A model generated the notes under the pieces. That model was not told the origin of the DNA. It did no database searches and saw only the letters and a program-made list of their open reading frames with translations. The position numbers were made by a program, and so were the translations under genes. Below are positions 23,660 to 33,708 of a stretch of DNA of 64,000 nucleotides, one piece after another. The stretch's first letter is position 1; the number at the start of each line of letters is the position of its first letter. The DNA lies in contig NC_061800.1 of NCBI RefSeq assembly GCF_021462225.1, positions 4,846,501 to 4,910,500 of the forward strand. The letters run 5' to 3'. Source of the stretch: Girardinichthys multiradiatus (taxonomy: Eukaryota > Chordata > Actinopteri > Cyprinodontiformes > Goodeidae).

Positions 23660-23690
23660 GTGCACACCCCGACTGAAGAGAGGAGGTGAA

Positions 23691-23960
23691 AGGTCAGGGC
23701 ATGGTTCTTCCTGTCAGCAGCTCATGGGGAGTTAAACCCATGAGCTCAGTGGGTGATGATCTGATATAAAACATCACCAAGGGCAGCACATCCAGCCACT
23801 TCATTTTTGTATCAGCACAAACTTTAGCCAAATGTTCTTTGATTTGTGTGATTAGCTCTCTCAGCCGACCTGGTGAAAGTGTCAAGCACATCTCTACATC
23901 CTTTCACTCTGTTGTCAGCACCCATGAAATCTATAACAATTTCCTTTAGGGCTTGTTGGG
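23691..23960 (-). pseudogene. pol: Retroviral integrase fragment
   Basis: A 65-codon minus-strand frame contains LAKVCADTKMKWLDVLPLV, YIRSSPTELMGLTP and HELLTGRTMP. This is the stretch after the catalytic core of gamma/epsilon-type integrases (…LTP.E.L.GR.M). It joins the right flank of the hAT element, so it belongs to the provirus. The catalytic Asp/Asp/Glu part is not seen here. Confidence 0.7.
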
Positions 23961-26900
23961 AACAGGAAATGCTCCAATACCTGTTTTCATGAGAATCTTA
24001 TATGTAGATAATATAACAGTCATCTTCTCACCTTTAACCAAAAATCATATTTATATTGTAACCTATTTAGTTGCTACTTTATTGTCCGTTAACTAGTAGC
24101 CAAAGTTTGATTTGTTCAAACTGTTATTTTCCATAAATATTTTTGAAATCATCCCCAGAACAAAGTATTTATATCATTTACCATGAAGGTGTCCAGTGTT
24201 TTGGACAACCTACTTTTCAAGCGCGTTGATAATTTGATTATATCTACCTAAATTAGACCTTTAGCGTCCTTCCCCGTAACCTCTACCCCCAATACTAGAT
24301 ACAAGTAATTTGCATATTCTATACAACCTTAATCATACCATTATTTAGTTATTTATTCCTGTTAAACATTTGATCACTATAACCAGTCATTTTTCCCAAT
24401 AAATTCATTTTCATTTTTCCATCCTATGATTATTATTACTTTTTGTTTTTTCTGAAGTCTAAAGGTTAGTCAGACAAACATTTGAGACAAACATTGAAAC
24501 AGAAATTTAGACAAACACTTAAGACACACAACACATGCCAGCTTCAGCCACCCCTCTTAAAGAAGATTGGGCAGCCAAATCTTTTACGTTCAAATTATTC
24601 AACCAGAAACATATGGCAGAATGACAGGTTCTATTTGGTTCTGTTCCCATTCCAAAGAGAATTTAGATCCAATTTCACCTAAAAAAAAAAAAATGTATAA
24701 GAAATGTAAGTTTTCACCCTCTGAAACTAAAACCCAGAAAATTGTTCCAACTTGAGAGCATCTGAACACATCTAGGGAACACAGACATTAGAGAAAAAAC
24801 AAACCTGGTGCACTCTAAAATGTTCATTAGTTGTCTGAACACAACTATGAATCAAAACCCAAAACAAATAATGAGCTCACAGAAACTAAAACATACCATT
24901 TGATCTATGAACCTTTCACTCATGTGGCCCATATCATTCATCATTCATACCTTGGGCCTTCATTCATTCCTCTCACATCCTTCTCAACCACACGTTTTCA
25001 ACCCTCAAACCCAATCTTTCGATTCCTATTGTTCCTGAACCCCAGAGATCTTCTGTCCTAAGTAATAATGTGTCAATGGACCCATTTGTCGGGCTGGTCC
25101 CATCCACCTTTTCAGGCCTTCCTCACCTAGGAGGAAAATAAATGTTTAGGGTTATCACTCACATCATCAGGCAATATAGTGGGACGACTCTTCATCAACC
25201 TTTCCAGAGAAATCATTAGTATTGTGACCAGCAATGCCTGAAAATAATTTGATCATACAGCCATCCCAGTACAACAAATTAACACGAACAAGAAATCACA
25301 AACTCGGGTAGTGAAATCAGCATTTTTCTTTCTTTCACCATCTTCACTTCACAACACACAATCATATTGGTACATTGTTATTTCCATTATTATTTTATAC
25401 AAAGAAGACAAAAATAAACGACATTGCAGTCTTGCTGTGTACCAGCTTATTAAAGAATAAAAGAAGATAAAAAGCAAATAGGTTAGTTATAAACAGAATA
25501 ATTTTGTTCAGAAAAAGGAAAGGATAGCCCACCTTTGTAGCACCTGGTGGTCTGACACAAAAACTATGGATACTTGGCCTCTTGTTACCCTTTTTGCAGC
25601 ATCAAGTAGTGAAAGTTGAAAATTAATTTGTACTTCGGCCTACCACAATGAACCTATTTATGCATAATCCGTCAGGGATTTTATTGTTTTTAATTCCATC
25701 AATTAAATCAACTCTATCATTTAATGCAACTACCACTTATATGAACAGGAACTCTGCATCTGTATGTGTTGTCTTATTTTGTGTCTTGATGTTAAGTGTA
25801 TGTGTCATGCAGTTGCTATGCTGGTGGTTGTGAGAGTGTATGTGTCCTTGAGAATGTTGTGGGTATTTCTGTGTGATTTTTTTCATATTTGGTTGATTTG
25901 TTTTACTGTTGTTTATCTTCTGTTCTGCAAGGACCCTGTCAAAAATGAGATGGTGCATCTCAAGGGGTTACACTTGAAATAATCAGTTGTCAGTGCTGCC
26001 AATTATACTTTTTATTTCTTTCCATACATAATTTGTGCCATGATAGGGTTAAATAAAGTCAAAATCAGGTCGAAGGACATTGGGTCTGCCCAGCAAATGT
26101 TTCTGTTTGGCTATGATAAAGCTGCTGTCTTTTAATCATCTGGTTCCATAACAATGTTTGTGGTATTCATCAGCAAGATTATAACAGCTCTGAATGTTCT
26201 ATTCTAATCTAGCTTTATTTAGATCTATCTATATTTTCTAATGCAGTAAGTCCTTATTATATTTAAGAGTGGGGTCACTAGTTTGTATTAGTTGTTATTA
26301 TTCTAATAATGCAAAGTGCTAATTGCATTAGTTCTAATGCTTATTTGAATCTTTCCATACCTCGATTGGTCTCTTTTTATGTGTAGGATTCAAGAAGAGT
26401 ATTGTATTCATTTAATTGTGAATGTAAGTATTAAATCTGAACCACAGATACTATTTTTTAAAATCTGGTTCAATTACATTTAACTGTAACTGAGTCTTGT
26501 GGAAAAAACTCACTCCTCATCTGTTTAGAAGGCTTAATGAAATTGATGAACACAGAAATGAAGGGCATGTTATGTCTTATATTCTTAGTTTGTCTTACCC
26601 AGTTTTATAAACAAACCATACAGTTTCAGTCAGCTATAGTTTTTACCTTTTTATTATACTTTGTATTTATTTCCAGTAATTAAAGTTTGTTTCAGTTAAC
26701 TCAATTTTTCTCCATTTCAGTCCAGTCCAGTAATTATGTTAAGGTGCATTTCATCTTGTGTTAAATTTGACTCTGATTTGATCATTCTGTGAACCTAGAA
26801 AAAGTCCAAACATCTGTTAAAATCATGTTTTGAGAGGAAAGATTGTCCCTTTCTGGCACCTTCCTTTGTTTCATCATAAATAACTGACCTAATATTGTTA

Positions 26901-27539
26901 TGGTACTGTTCAGGATCAGACCTGCTCTTGTAGTCTCTAATTATTATTGTGGCAACCCTTAGGTGGCATATAGATAATACCTTATTTAATAAATGACACT
27001 GAGCATCAGACAGTTTAAAATGTTTTTACCCTTCAAGCAGGCGGTCCATGGCCTGGTCAGGACTGGTTCCCCGGTTTACCTCTAGCTTGAACTGTTTCCC
27101 CAGACCTAAAAACTCAAAATTCCAATTAGTTTCATATCAGAAAACAATTTAAATTAAATGTATACTGCCACATATACCCTAATTTTTACACAACATGAAA
27201 CAGACATTCATTTCACAAAAACAGACAGACAAAATGGACAGACACTGGCCACATAAAAGTTTGATTACCCTGCTTGTAAAAGAATTGTGAAACATTGAAG
27301 AGAGGTCTATGAGCTTTCTTATTTTTTATCAGCATTTCAATACAGGTAGAACTGTTGCCATCTTTATATGATATTGGAAAAATTCTGGAAAGCTTTTTGA
27401 GATAGAAGTTTGACAATGATCATCAGAACATCAGACCTTTATTAGCGCTTTTAAGGTCCCTCAAAAACAATCTACCACAATGAAATCAGTCCTTACCATT
27501 CACACACTGACAACGTTTCCCCATGACTGTCATGAATAT
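23961..27539. other. Proviral interior, mostly unrecognised AT-rich sequence
   Basis: Between the two integrase fragments I find no convincing gag, protease or reverse transcriptase on either strand, only short frames. The stretch may contain further old insertions. This is larger than expected for simple proviral decay. Confidence 0.4.
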
Positions 27540-27690
27540 CCGCTTGATGGTTTTTGGAATTTTGTGTGATGACTGATTTGCTGTGTACTTGATTGATGTT
27601 TTTAACGATTTTATGTTTTTATAATGTAAAGCACTTTGAATTGCCCTGCTGCTGAAATGTGCTATACAAATACATTTTTACTTACTTACT
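27540..27690 (+). mobile_element. LINE 3'-end fragment
   Basis: It contains AAAGCACTTTGAATTGCC and GTGCTATACAAATACA, the standard fish L2/CR1-like 3' UTR ending, and finishes with a CTTACTTACT short tandem tail. Only the last 150 bp or so are present. Confidence 0.6.
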
Positions 27691-28049
27691 TCTGTCAGAG
27701 CAATTTTTATTTGCAAAAATTTCAATATAATTTCCTTTTTATATTCTTATAATACACATAATTTACTCATAATCCTTTTTGTTTCTACTAGGTCTGTTTT
27801 GAATTCTTCAACTCTTTTTTTTTTTTATTCCACCAAGAATCAATAAGGTGGTCTTAGTGGGGTCCACCTTGAAGGTGTTGTTTGTCCGGTCCGTCTAGTC
27901 TGGAGAAGTGTCAGGTTATCATTGTCAGGTCACTGAGGTTCACAAGTCAGTCAGAACCTTGGTCATTTGGTCTGTGCACATAATGTTTCATAGATCCAGT
28001 CTATGATCAGTCAGCAAAACTTCCACACAGTGTGATGTTATTTCTGCGG

Positions 28050-28600
28050 TAGGTGAAGTTGTTAGTATCTCATGTAGACTGACATATACAGTTGCATTTG
28101 GAGAGGATCTCAGATTAAATAAACATAGTCAGAGCTTCAATCCAGGTTAATTTTGTGTGCAGACTTTAGCCAATTTTTCTTTTTGTATACATAGTTCTGT
28201 TAGCTCTCCATACTAACCCATGAGATGCTGGTTTGAAAGCCTGCACCAATTAACATTTTACTCCCATTTATCTTTCAACTTCACCTGGATCTTTATTGGA
28301 GAAAATGAGTGCCATCGTCAGATCTCATGATTTCAGGCACTCCCATGGTGTTATTTCCTGGTCTTTCCCTTTTTAGAAGGAACCTCTTCCTTCAGTTTTG
28401 TGTTCTGCTCCCATGTTAGTGAAATCAATCATTATTTGCTTCCATGGAGCACTGTGGACTGGAACGCTGCCCAGTCCTGCTTTTAATGAAACCTTTTGAT
28501 TAACCTAATTGCAGATTTCACACAGTTGCACATAATATGTTGTGACATTCTGCAAATTATCTTTCAATTTCTGACTTGAGAAATAGGACCTGTTGCTTTG
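28050..28600 (-). pseudogene. pol: Second retroviral integrase fragment
   Basis: Minus-strand frames in order show a zinc-binding-like segment (YYVQLCEICN), then VPVHSAPWKQIMIDFTNMG (first catalytic Asp region), a segment near the second Asp (IRSDDGTHF-like, shifted), then REKLAKVCTQN and RSSPNATVYVSLHEIL. It overlaps in content with the fragment at 23691-23960, so the two cannot come from a single simple copy of pol. It carries several stops and shifts. Confidence 0.6.
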
Positions 28601-28819
28601 AACCAGCACAGTGACTTCTGCTGTTTTCCTACTTCCCCCTGTTGAGAGAGAAAAGGTGATCATATCTAAGGTTCTACAGAGAATCACATAAACTTCTGGT
28701 GGCCTGCGGCCTTGAGTTTGCCACATGCAGGGTAGAGTTACAATCTTTATCAGAGCTCTCAGCGGAGACAGGCTTCTGCTGTTTGCAGAAGTTTTATCTT
28801 TGTTTTCAGGCAGCTGCAT

Positions 28820-30059
28820 GTCTGTGTCAAGTTTAATGCTGCAGTCATTTCACCAAGCTAAGGAGAGAATTTAACTTCTCTCAAAAGAGGAAAAATCAAA
28901 AATGCACACAATGTGGGTCAAATATGGAATTATTTCCCTGTAAAATGAATCTTCTGCATGTGCTTTTCAACTGGCCTCAGCATTATGGCTATGTTAGTTA
29001 AGGGCTGATCTTGCTGTTCTTTCTGTTTTTTAATTTTCAATCTAGTCTGACACCATGCTTGAGTAGACTAGGTTTGTTTTGTGAGTTTTTAACAGAAAGT
29101 GGGGGAGGCGCACACTGAGTTATAAAACTATTTTCTTTGCCTGTTGTTTATGAATTGCAGTCCCATAGCTGCTGTATGATGGAGTGGGAGAAAATGATTT
29201 CCCTATAAAATCTCCATGAATTTCCGAAACATTCCCACAACCTGCATGTATTTGCACCAGCTGTTAAGAGTCCAATTGTTGTTTTGTGGTTTCACCTGGA
29301 TTTATGATTCGCTGTTTGCTGTTTTCCAGCAGTGCCCAGAAGGACGCTGGTGGATAAGGACTATTACTCTCATTCATACTCACTCAGTTTCTCATGGGGC
29401 CGCCCCCATGACTTGCTTTTAATTCACAACACTCAGTTCTGGCCAACCGGGACGTATGACACGCTATGTTCCGAGCTCCCGGTCCAATTGAAAGAGCTCT
29501 AATCGGCTTCCAAGACACCAGAACACATTCACTCCACCGGAGGATGGATTCAGCGTGCAGTCCTTGTTATCACCGCTAGGTTTCCAGTCTACACACTTCC
29601 TCAGTCCACCGATCTCTTTCACACAGTACAACAAGTTATGTAAAAACATTAATCATCATTCACAATACTACTGTTTACCAAGGCGAGCCTGTAAAAACAG
29701 GTGGAGACCTATTTTGTATAACTTCGTAAGCAAGTTTCCCGGAGTGTCAAGATCATTAAGTCATCAATCAATTAATCAACCAATCCACAGATCAAATCCA
29801 TATAGATCATTTCACCAATTAATTCAACCAATCAATCACCCTGAGGTTAACCAATCTCCGCTCCTCGGGCCGAATCCGCTATCTTATTCAAACCTTTCTT
29901 CATCAAATCACTGATTCGTTTTTCTATCTCATGCATGAGTTCTCTATTTCTGACGTCTTTTTAGCTCTTCATCTTTTTCACCATTTTCCACAGCTATATA
30001 AACTAGGTGAATGTCACTCCGTACTTAAATTTGGATCCGTGGAAGTCCAGAAAAAGAGA
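28820..30059 (-). other. Presumed gag region of the provirus, unrecognisable
   Basis: Position predicts gag between the leader and pol on the minus strand. I see only short frames and no major-homology or zinc-knuckle motif. A 119-codon plus-strand frame at 29555-29914 is antisense and low-complexity (Ser/Gln/His repeats), probably chance. Confidence 0.35.
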
Positions 30060-30205
30060 CGTGAGAGCTCAGCCTTGCAGTAAAAGCGTCTGTCTACCAG
30101 GTATTTCTTCCTACCTGAGATGACCGCGGTCTGTACTGAAGGCTCGGTCCCCCCTGCCGCTGTCTGGGATCTTCCTAGCAGGGTTTGTCTCGTTTGGACC
30201 CTGGA
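30060..30205 (-). promoter_or_regulatory. Retroviral leader with splice-donor motif
   Basis: After the primer site the minus strand reads a G-rich leader. It contains CAG|GTAGGAAG (about 30118-30108) and CTGG|GTAGAC-type motifs that could be the major donor for spliced env RNA. Location and composition fit; usage cannot be shown. Confidence 0.4.
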
Positions 30206-30223
30206 CAGCCGGACGAGCCCCCA
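30206..30223 (-). other. tRNA-Pro primer binding site
   Basis: One base inside the 5' LTR end, the minus strand reads TGGGGGCTCGTCCGGCTG. The first 15 bases equal the classical gammaretroviral PBS complementary to the tRNA-Pro 3' end. This fixes the proviral orientation as minus. Confidence 0.85.
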
Positions 30224-30224
30224 C

Positions 30225-30717
30225 TGTTGTAAAATGGGAGTTTTTACTCTCTTTCCTCCCTGTGCACCACCGGGTCCGTTTCTCTCCAGTTCCGAGACCC
30301 AACCAGTAAAACCAGCAAAGCATTTACCTTATGAAATAATGAGAAATGGTTAAGTATAAAATCAAGAGTTAATGCCAAAATGATCAGTGTACAGAGTATA
30401 CAAATGAACAGATACAGAGTGACATTCACCTTCGGTACCGGCCCCCCCTCAGCCCATCTTAGGGATGAACCGAGAGGAGCCAAAAATGGAGCGTGAGTCC
30501 TGCTTTTATCCATGCCTGCCCTTAACCCTCCTAAAGGGTGTCGTCCTCTTCTATCAGTTTATCCTTGACTATGTGTTGTGTCTTATATGAAATCAAAAGT
30601 TATGGTGTGTAAGCTGTAGCAGTGAGCGGTGCGGCAGATAAGCAACAAGGGCAGATATATTTAATTAGGGCAGCAAAGAGATGATTAGAAAGGCCACAGA
30701 ATCATACATCCATAACA
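30225..30717 (-). repeat. 5' LTR of the provirus
   Basis: It is the homologue of 18085-18572 with about 5.5% divergence. On the minus strand it begins TGTTATGGATG and ends TTTTACAACA, and contains GGATAAAAGCAGG, a TATA-like promoter core (near 30505). Confidence 0.85.
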
Positions 30718-30721
30718 GTAC

Positions 30722-31415
30722 TACAGTCACACTGGTAGGTAAACATTAGCTGGTTTCTAACCTGGGTTAAGAGTGCAGCTAACTCAGCTAAAAGCGTCAA
30801 CCAAGCACTACCACTGTCATACCAAGTTACTTGTCCCCGACAGATTTTGTATGCCCTACATCAGGAACTCGCAGTCGGCAGTAAGAGCCAACCCGGTTGA
30901 CTGCGCCGCAATTATAACCAACTAGACGTGGAAGTAGTGACGTTTTTCTTCAGTGAAAAGGCGAAAGAAGAGTATTGTACTTCATCGTTCAGTTGGTGTT
31001 TAGTTACAGCAGAAAGCGACACGCTTATTTTTCTGTCGTATCAGACATGAATATTTGAACGATACCAGGATAATTGTGTCAGTGTAAACTTGATTCATAT
31101 GAACATTAACGTTCTCCACAAGTAAACGGCCCTGTGTTCATTTCCAGATGTCCTACAAAAATACTTGATCTGATTGTCACATATCGCCAAAAGTTATCAG
31201 CTGAAAACAAAACTACACAGATCAACAGTTGTCTGTTTATCCTTGTAAAACAGTTTTGGTGCTAGATGGACCACATGAAAAGTAATATAAAACAGATCTC
31301 AAATGTAAAAAGAAACACGGAATGAGGTTACACCTAAAATGTTTTATAACTCTGACAGATTTAGATTCAAAGTGACTTTAATTCAATCAAGAAGTAGGTA
31401 GGAAATATGGCTGGT
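30722..31415. other. Unassigned sequence between provirus and solo LTR
   Basis: No repeat terminus, RNA gene or reliable exon seen. TACAG at 30721-30725 followed by CACTG|GTAGGT could mimic a tiny exon of the interrupted upstream gene, but this is too weak to call. Confidence 0.35.
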
Positions 31416-31967
31416 TGTCAGGGCTTGCGAAATGGAGGACCCCAGAATGCAGACGAGCAGGCAGCATGACGGTGAATGAAAAAGATTTAATAACAAAAAC
31501 AACTCACTCACAGGAGGAGGCAGGAACCAAAACAATAAACAGGCAGGCAAGACAGGCAAAAACAGACATGGGCAGGCTGGCAAGACAGGCTTGACACCGG
31601 TTACATGATCTGAACAACAAGACATGAGCATGATCTGAGAATGTTTCCGCGATGAATAACTGAAAAGGTGTGTATATGTATGGAGTGTGAACCAGGTGGA
31701 GCAAGGAGACAGATTAGCTTGGAGCAGGTGAACCGGATAAAGTTAATTGACAGACAGAACAAAACGTGGCTGGAGCAAAACAAACTTTTGAATACAAACT
31801 AACAGAAACTAGAACAACATGAAACTAGAGCATGACCAGATCCAAAAACCAAACTTGACAAAACATGAACAAGACTAAAACATGACCAGAGAAATAAACT
31901 TCAACTGTGAAATAACATATAAAGAAAAAACCCGAACCCAAAAACCAAACAACCCCAAATCATAACA
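31416..31967 (-). mobile_element. Solo LTR (552 bp) with 5-bp target duplication
   Basis: On the minus strand it starts TGTTATGATTTGGGG and ends CAAGCCCTGACA, giving TG...CA termini. CTGGT is duplicated at 31411-31415 and 31968-31972. The 3' part contains TTATTAAATC, a plausible poly(A) signal. No internal coding region is present, so this is a recombinational solo LTR, probably of a Gypsy-type element judged by style. Confidence 0.82.
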
Positions 31968-32098
31968 CTGGTATCTTTCGAAATATACCAATATATAGGG
32001 AGTAAAATCAGTTACATTGTATTAGAATGGCATGTAGAAAATAATTTAGTCTTCTTAATAATCAGTGGCCAAAGTTTTAAGGCATTGAAACCCATATA

Positions 32099-33708
32099 CA
32101 GGTCCTTCTCAAAATATTAGCATATTGTGATAAAGTTCATTATTTTCCATAATGTCATGATGAAAATTTAACATTCATATATTTTAGATTCATTGCACAC
32201 TAACTGAAATATTTCAGGCCTTTTATTGTCTTAATACGGATGATTTTGGCATACAGCTCATGAAAACCCAAAATTCCTATCTCACAAAATTAGCATATAA
32301 TTAAAAGTGTCTCTAAACGAGCTATGAACCTAATCATCTGAATCAACGAGTTAACTCTAAACACCTGCAAAAGATTCCTGAGGCCTTTAAAACTCCCTGC
32401 CTGGTTCATCACTCAAAACTCCAATCATGGGTAAGACTGCCGACCTGACTGCTGTCCAGAAGGCCACTATTGACACCCTCAAGCAAGAGGGTAAGACACA
32501 GAAAGAAATTTCTGAACGAATAGGCTGTTCCCAGAGTGCTGTATCAAGGCACCTCAGTGGGAAGTCTGTGGGAAGGCAAAAGTGTGGCAGAAAACGCTGC
32601 ACAACGAGAAGAGGTGACCGGACCCTGAGGAAGATTGTGGAGAAGGGCCGATTCCAGACCTTGGGGGACCTGCGGAAGCAGTGGACTGAGTCTGGAGTAG
32701 AAACATCCAGAGCCACCGTGCACAGGCGTGTGCAGGAAATGGGCTACAGGTGCCGCATTCCCCAGGTCAAGCCACTTTTGAACCAGAAACAGCGGCAGAA
32801 GCGCCTGACCTGGGCTACAGAGAAGCAGCACTGGACTGTTGCTCAGTGGTCCAAAATACTCTTTTCGGATGAAAGCAAATTCTGCATGTCATCCGAAAAT
32901 CAAGGTGCCAGTGTCTGGAGGAAGACTGGGGAGAAGGAAATGCCAAAATGCCAGAAGTCCAGTGTCAAGTACCCACAGTCAGTGATGGTCTGGGGTGCCG
33001 TGTCAGCTGCTGGTGTTGGTCCACTGTGTTTTATCAAGGGCAGGGTCAATGCAGCTAGCTATCAGGAGATTTTGGAGCACTTCATGCTTCCATCTGCTGA
33101 AAAGATTTATGGAGATGAAGATTTCATTTTTCAGCACGACCTGGCACCTGCTCACAGTGCCAAAACCACTGGTAAATGGTTTACTGACCATGGTATCACT
33201 GTGCTCAATTGGCCTGCCAAATCTCCTGACCTGAACCCCATAGAGAATCTGTGGGATATTGTGAAGAGAACGTTGAGAGACTCAAGACCCAACACTCTGG
33301 ATGAGCTAAAGGCCGCTATCGAAGCATCCTGGGCCTCTATAAGACCTCAGCAGTGCCACAGGCTGATTGCCTCCATGCCACGCCGCATTGAAGCAGTCAT
33401 TTCTGCCAAAGGATTCCCGACCAAGTATTGAGTGCATAACTGTACATGATTATTTGAAGGTTGACGTTTTTTGTATTAAAAACACTTTTCTTTTATTGGT
33501 CGGATGAAATATGCTAATTTTGTGAGATAGGAATTTTGGGTTTTCATGATCTGTATGCCAAAATCATCCGTATTAAGACAATAAAAGACCTGAAATATTT
33601 CAGTTAGTGTGCAATGAATCTAAAATATATGAATGTTAAATTTTCATCATGACATTATGGAAAATAATAAACTTTATCACAATATGCTAATATTTTGAGA
33701 AGGACCTG
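32099..33708 (+). mobile_element. Complete Tc1 (DD34E) transposon, potentially active
   Basis: The element is 1610 bp, flanked by TA at 32097-32098 and 33709-33710. Ends begin CAGGTCCTTCTCAAAATATT on both strands. Inverted repeats extend about 210 bp (to ATTAGCATAT near 32298, mirrored from about 33509), the long-IR type. It carries one uninterrupted transposase. Two more copies sit at 49050-50659 (same length, opposite strand) and 53584-54956 (truncated, broken). Confidence 0.96.
32427..33431 (+). CDS. Tc1 transposase, full length, DD34E
   Basis: This 334-residue protein cuts the element out and pastes it into TA sites in the nucleus. Residues about 8-45 form the first helix-turn-helix (ending CSQSAVSRHL), residues 49-57 the basic GRxR-like linker, and residues 66-105 a second DNA-binding domain. 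The catalytic triad is Asp148 (FSDES), Asp238 (QHDLAPAH) and Glu273 (NPIENLW), with 34 residues between the last two. Length and motifs are normal and there is no stop or shift. Compared with the copy at 49327-50331 it differs at nine residues. Several of its variants (Ser156, Glu157, Ser162, Lys265) look off-consensus, so activity may be reduced. The start ATG follows the left repeat by about 130 bp. Confidence 0.95.
   Translation: MGKTADLTAVQKATIDTLKQEGKTQKEISERIGCSQSAVSRHLSGKSVGRQKCGRKRCTTRRGDRTLRKIVEKGRFQTLGDLRKQWTESGVETSRATVHRRVQEMGYRCRIPQVKPLLNQKQRQKRLTWATEKQHWTVAQWSKILFSDESKFCMSSENQGASVWRKTGEKEMPKCQKSSVKYPQSVMVWGAVSAAGVGPLCFIKGRVNAASYQEILEHFMLPSAEKIYGDEDFIFQHDLAPAHSAKTTGKWFTDHGITVLNWPAKSPDLNPIENLWDIVKRTLRDSRPNTLDELKAAIEASWASIRPQQCHRLIASMPRRIEAVISAKGFPTKY

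Larger units (their letters stand above)
18085..30717 (-). mobile_element. Endogenous retrovirus provirus, gamma/epsilon-like, defective
   Basis: Two direct copies of a roughly 490-bp LTR (18085-18572 and 30225-30717) enclose about 11.65 kb. GTAC is duplicated immediately outside (18081-18084 and 30718-30721), so the two LTRs belong to one integration. Read on the minus strand, the 5' LTR is followed by a tRNA-Pro primer site and leader, and an env transmembrane segment precedes the 3' LTR. By hand count the LTRs differ at about 27 positions plus two small indels (roughly 5.5%), so the copy is not recent. Coding regions are broken. A hAT element (21369-23659) and a MITE (19638-20330) are inserted. 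No intact gag, pol or env exists. Confidence 0.82.

Noticed and set aside
24000..24040. Plus-strand YVDN-like reverse-transcriptase motif
   Set aside because: An isolated four-residue resemblance on the strand opposite to the provirus, with no flanking RT motifs.
29555..29914. 119-codon plus-strand frame rich in His/Ser/Gln repeats
   Set aside because: Low-complexity frame antisense to the proviral gag region, no domain, no splice or promoter signal.
32387..32831. Open frames of 95-109 codons antisense to the Tc1 transposase
   Set aside because: They are shadows of the transposase coding strand and repeat at the same offset in all three copies (also 49927-50371 and 53646-53981).
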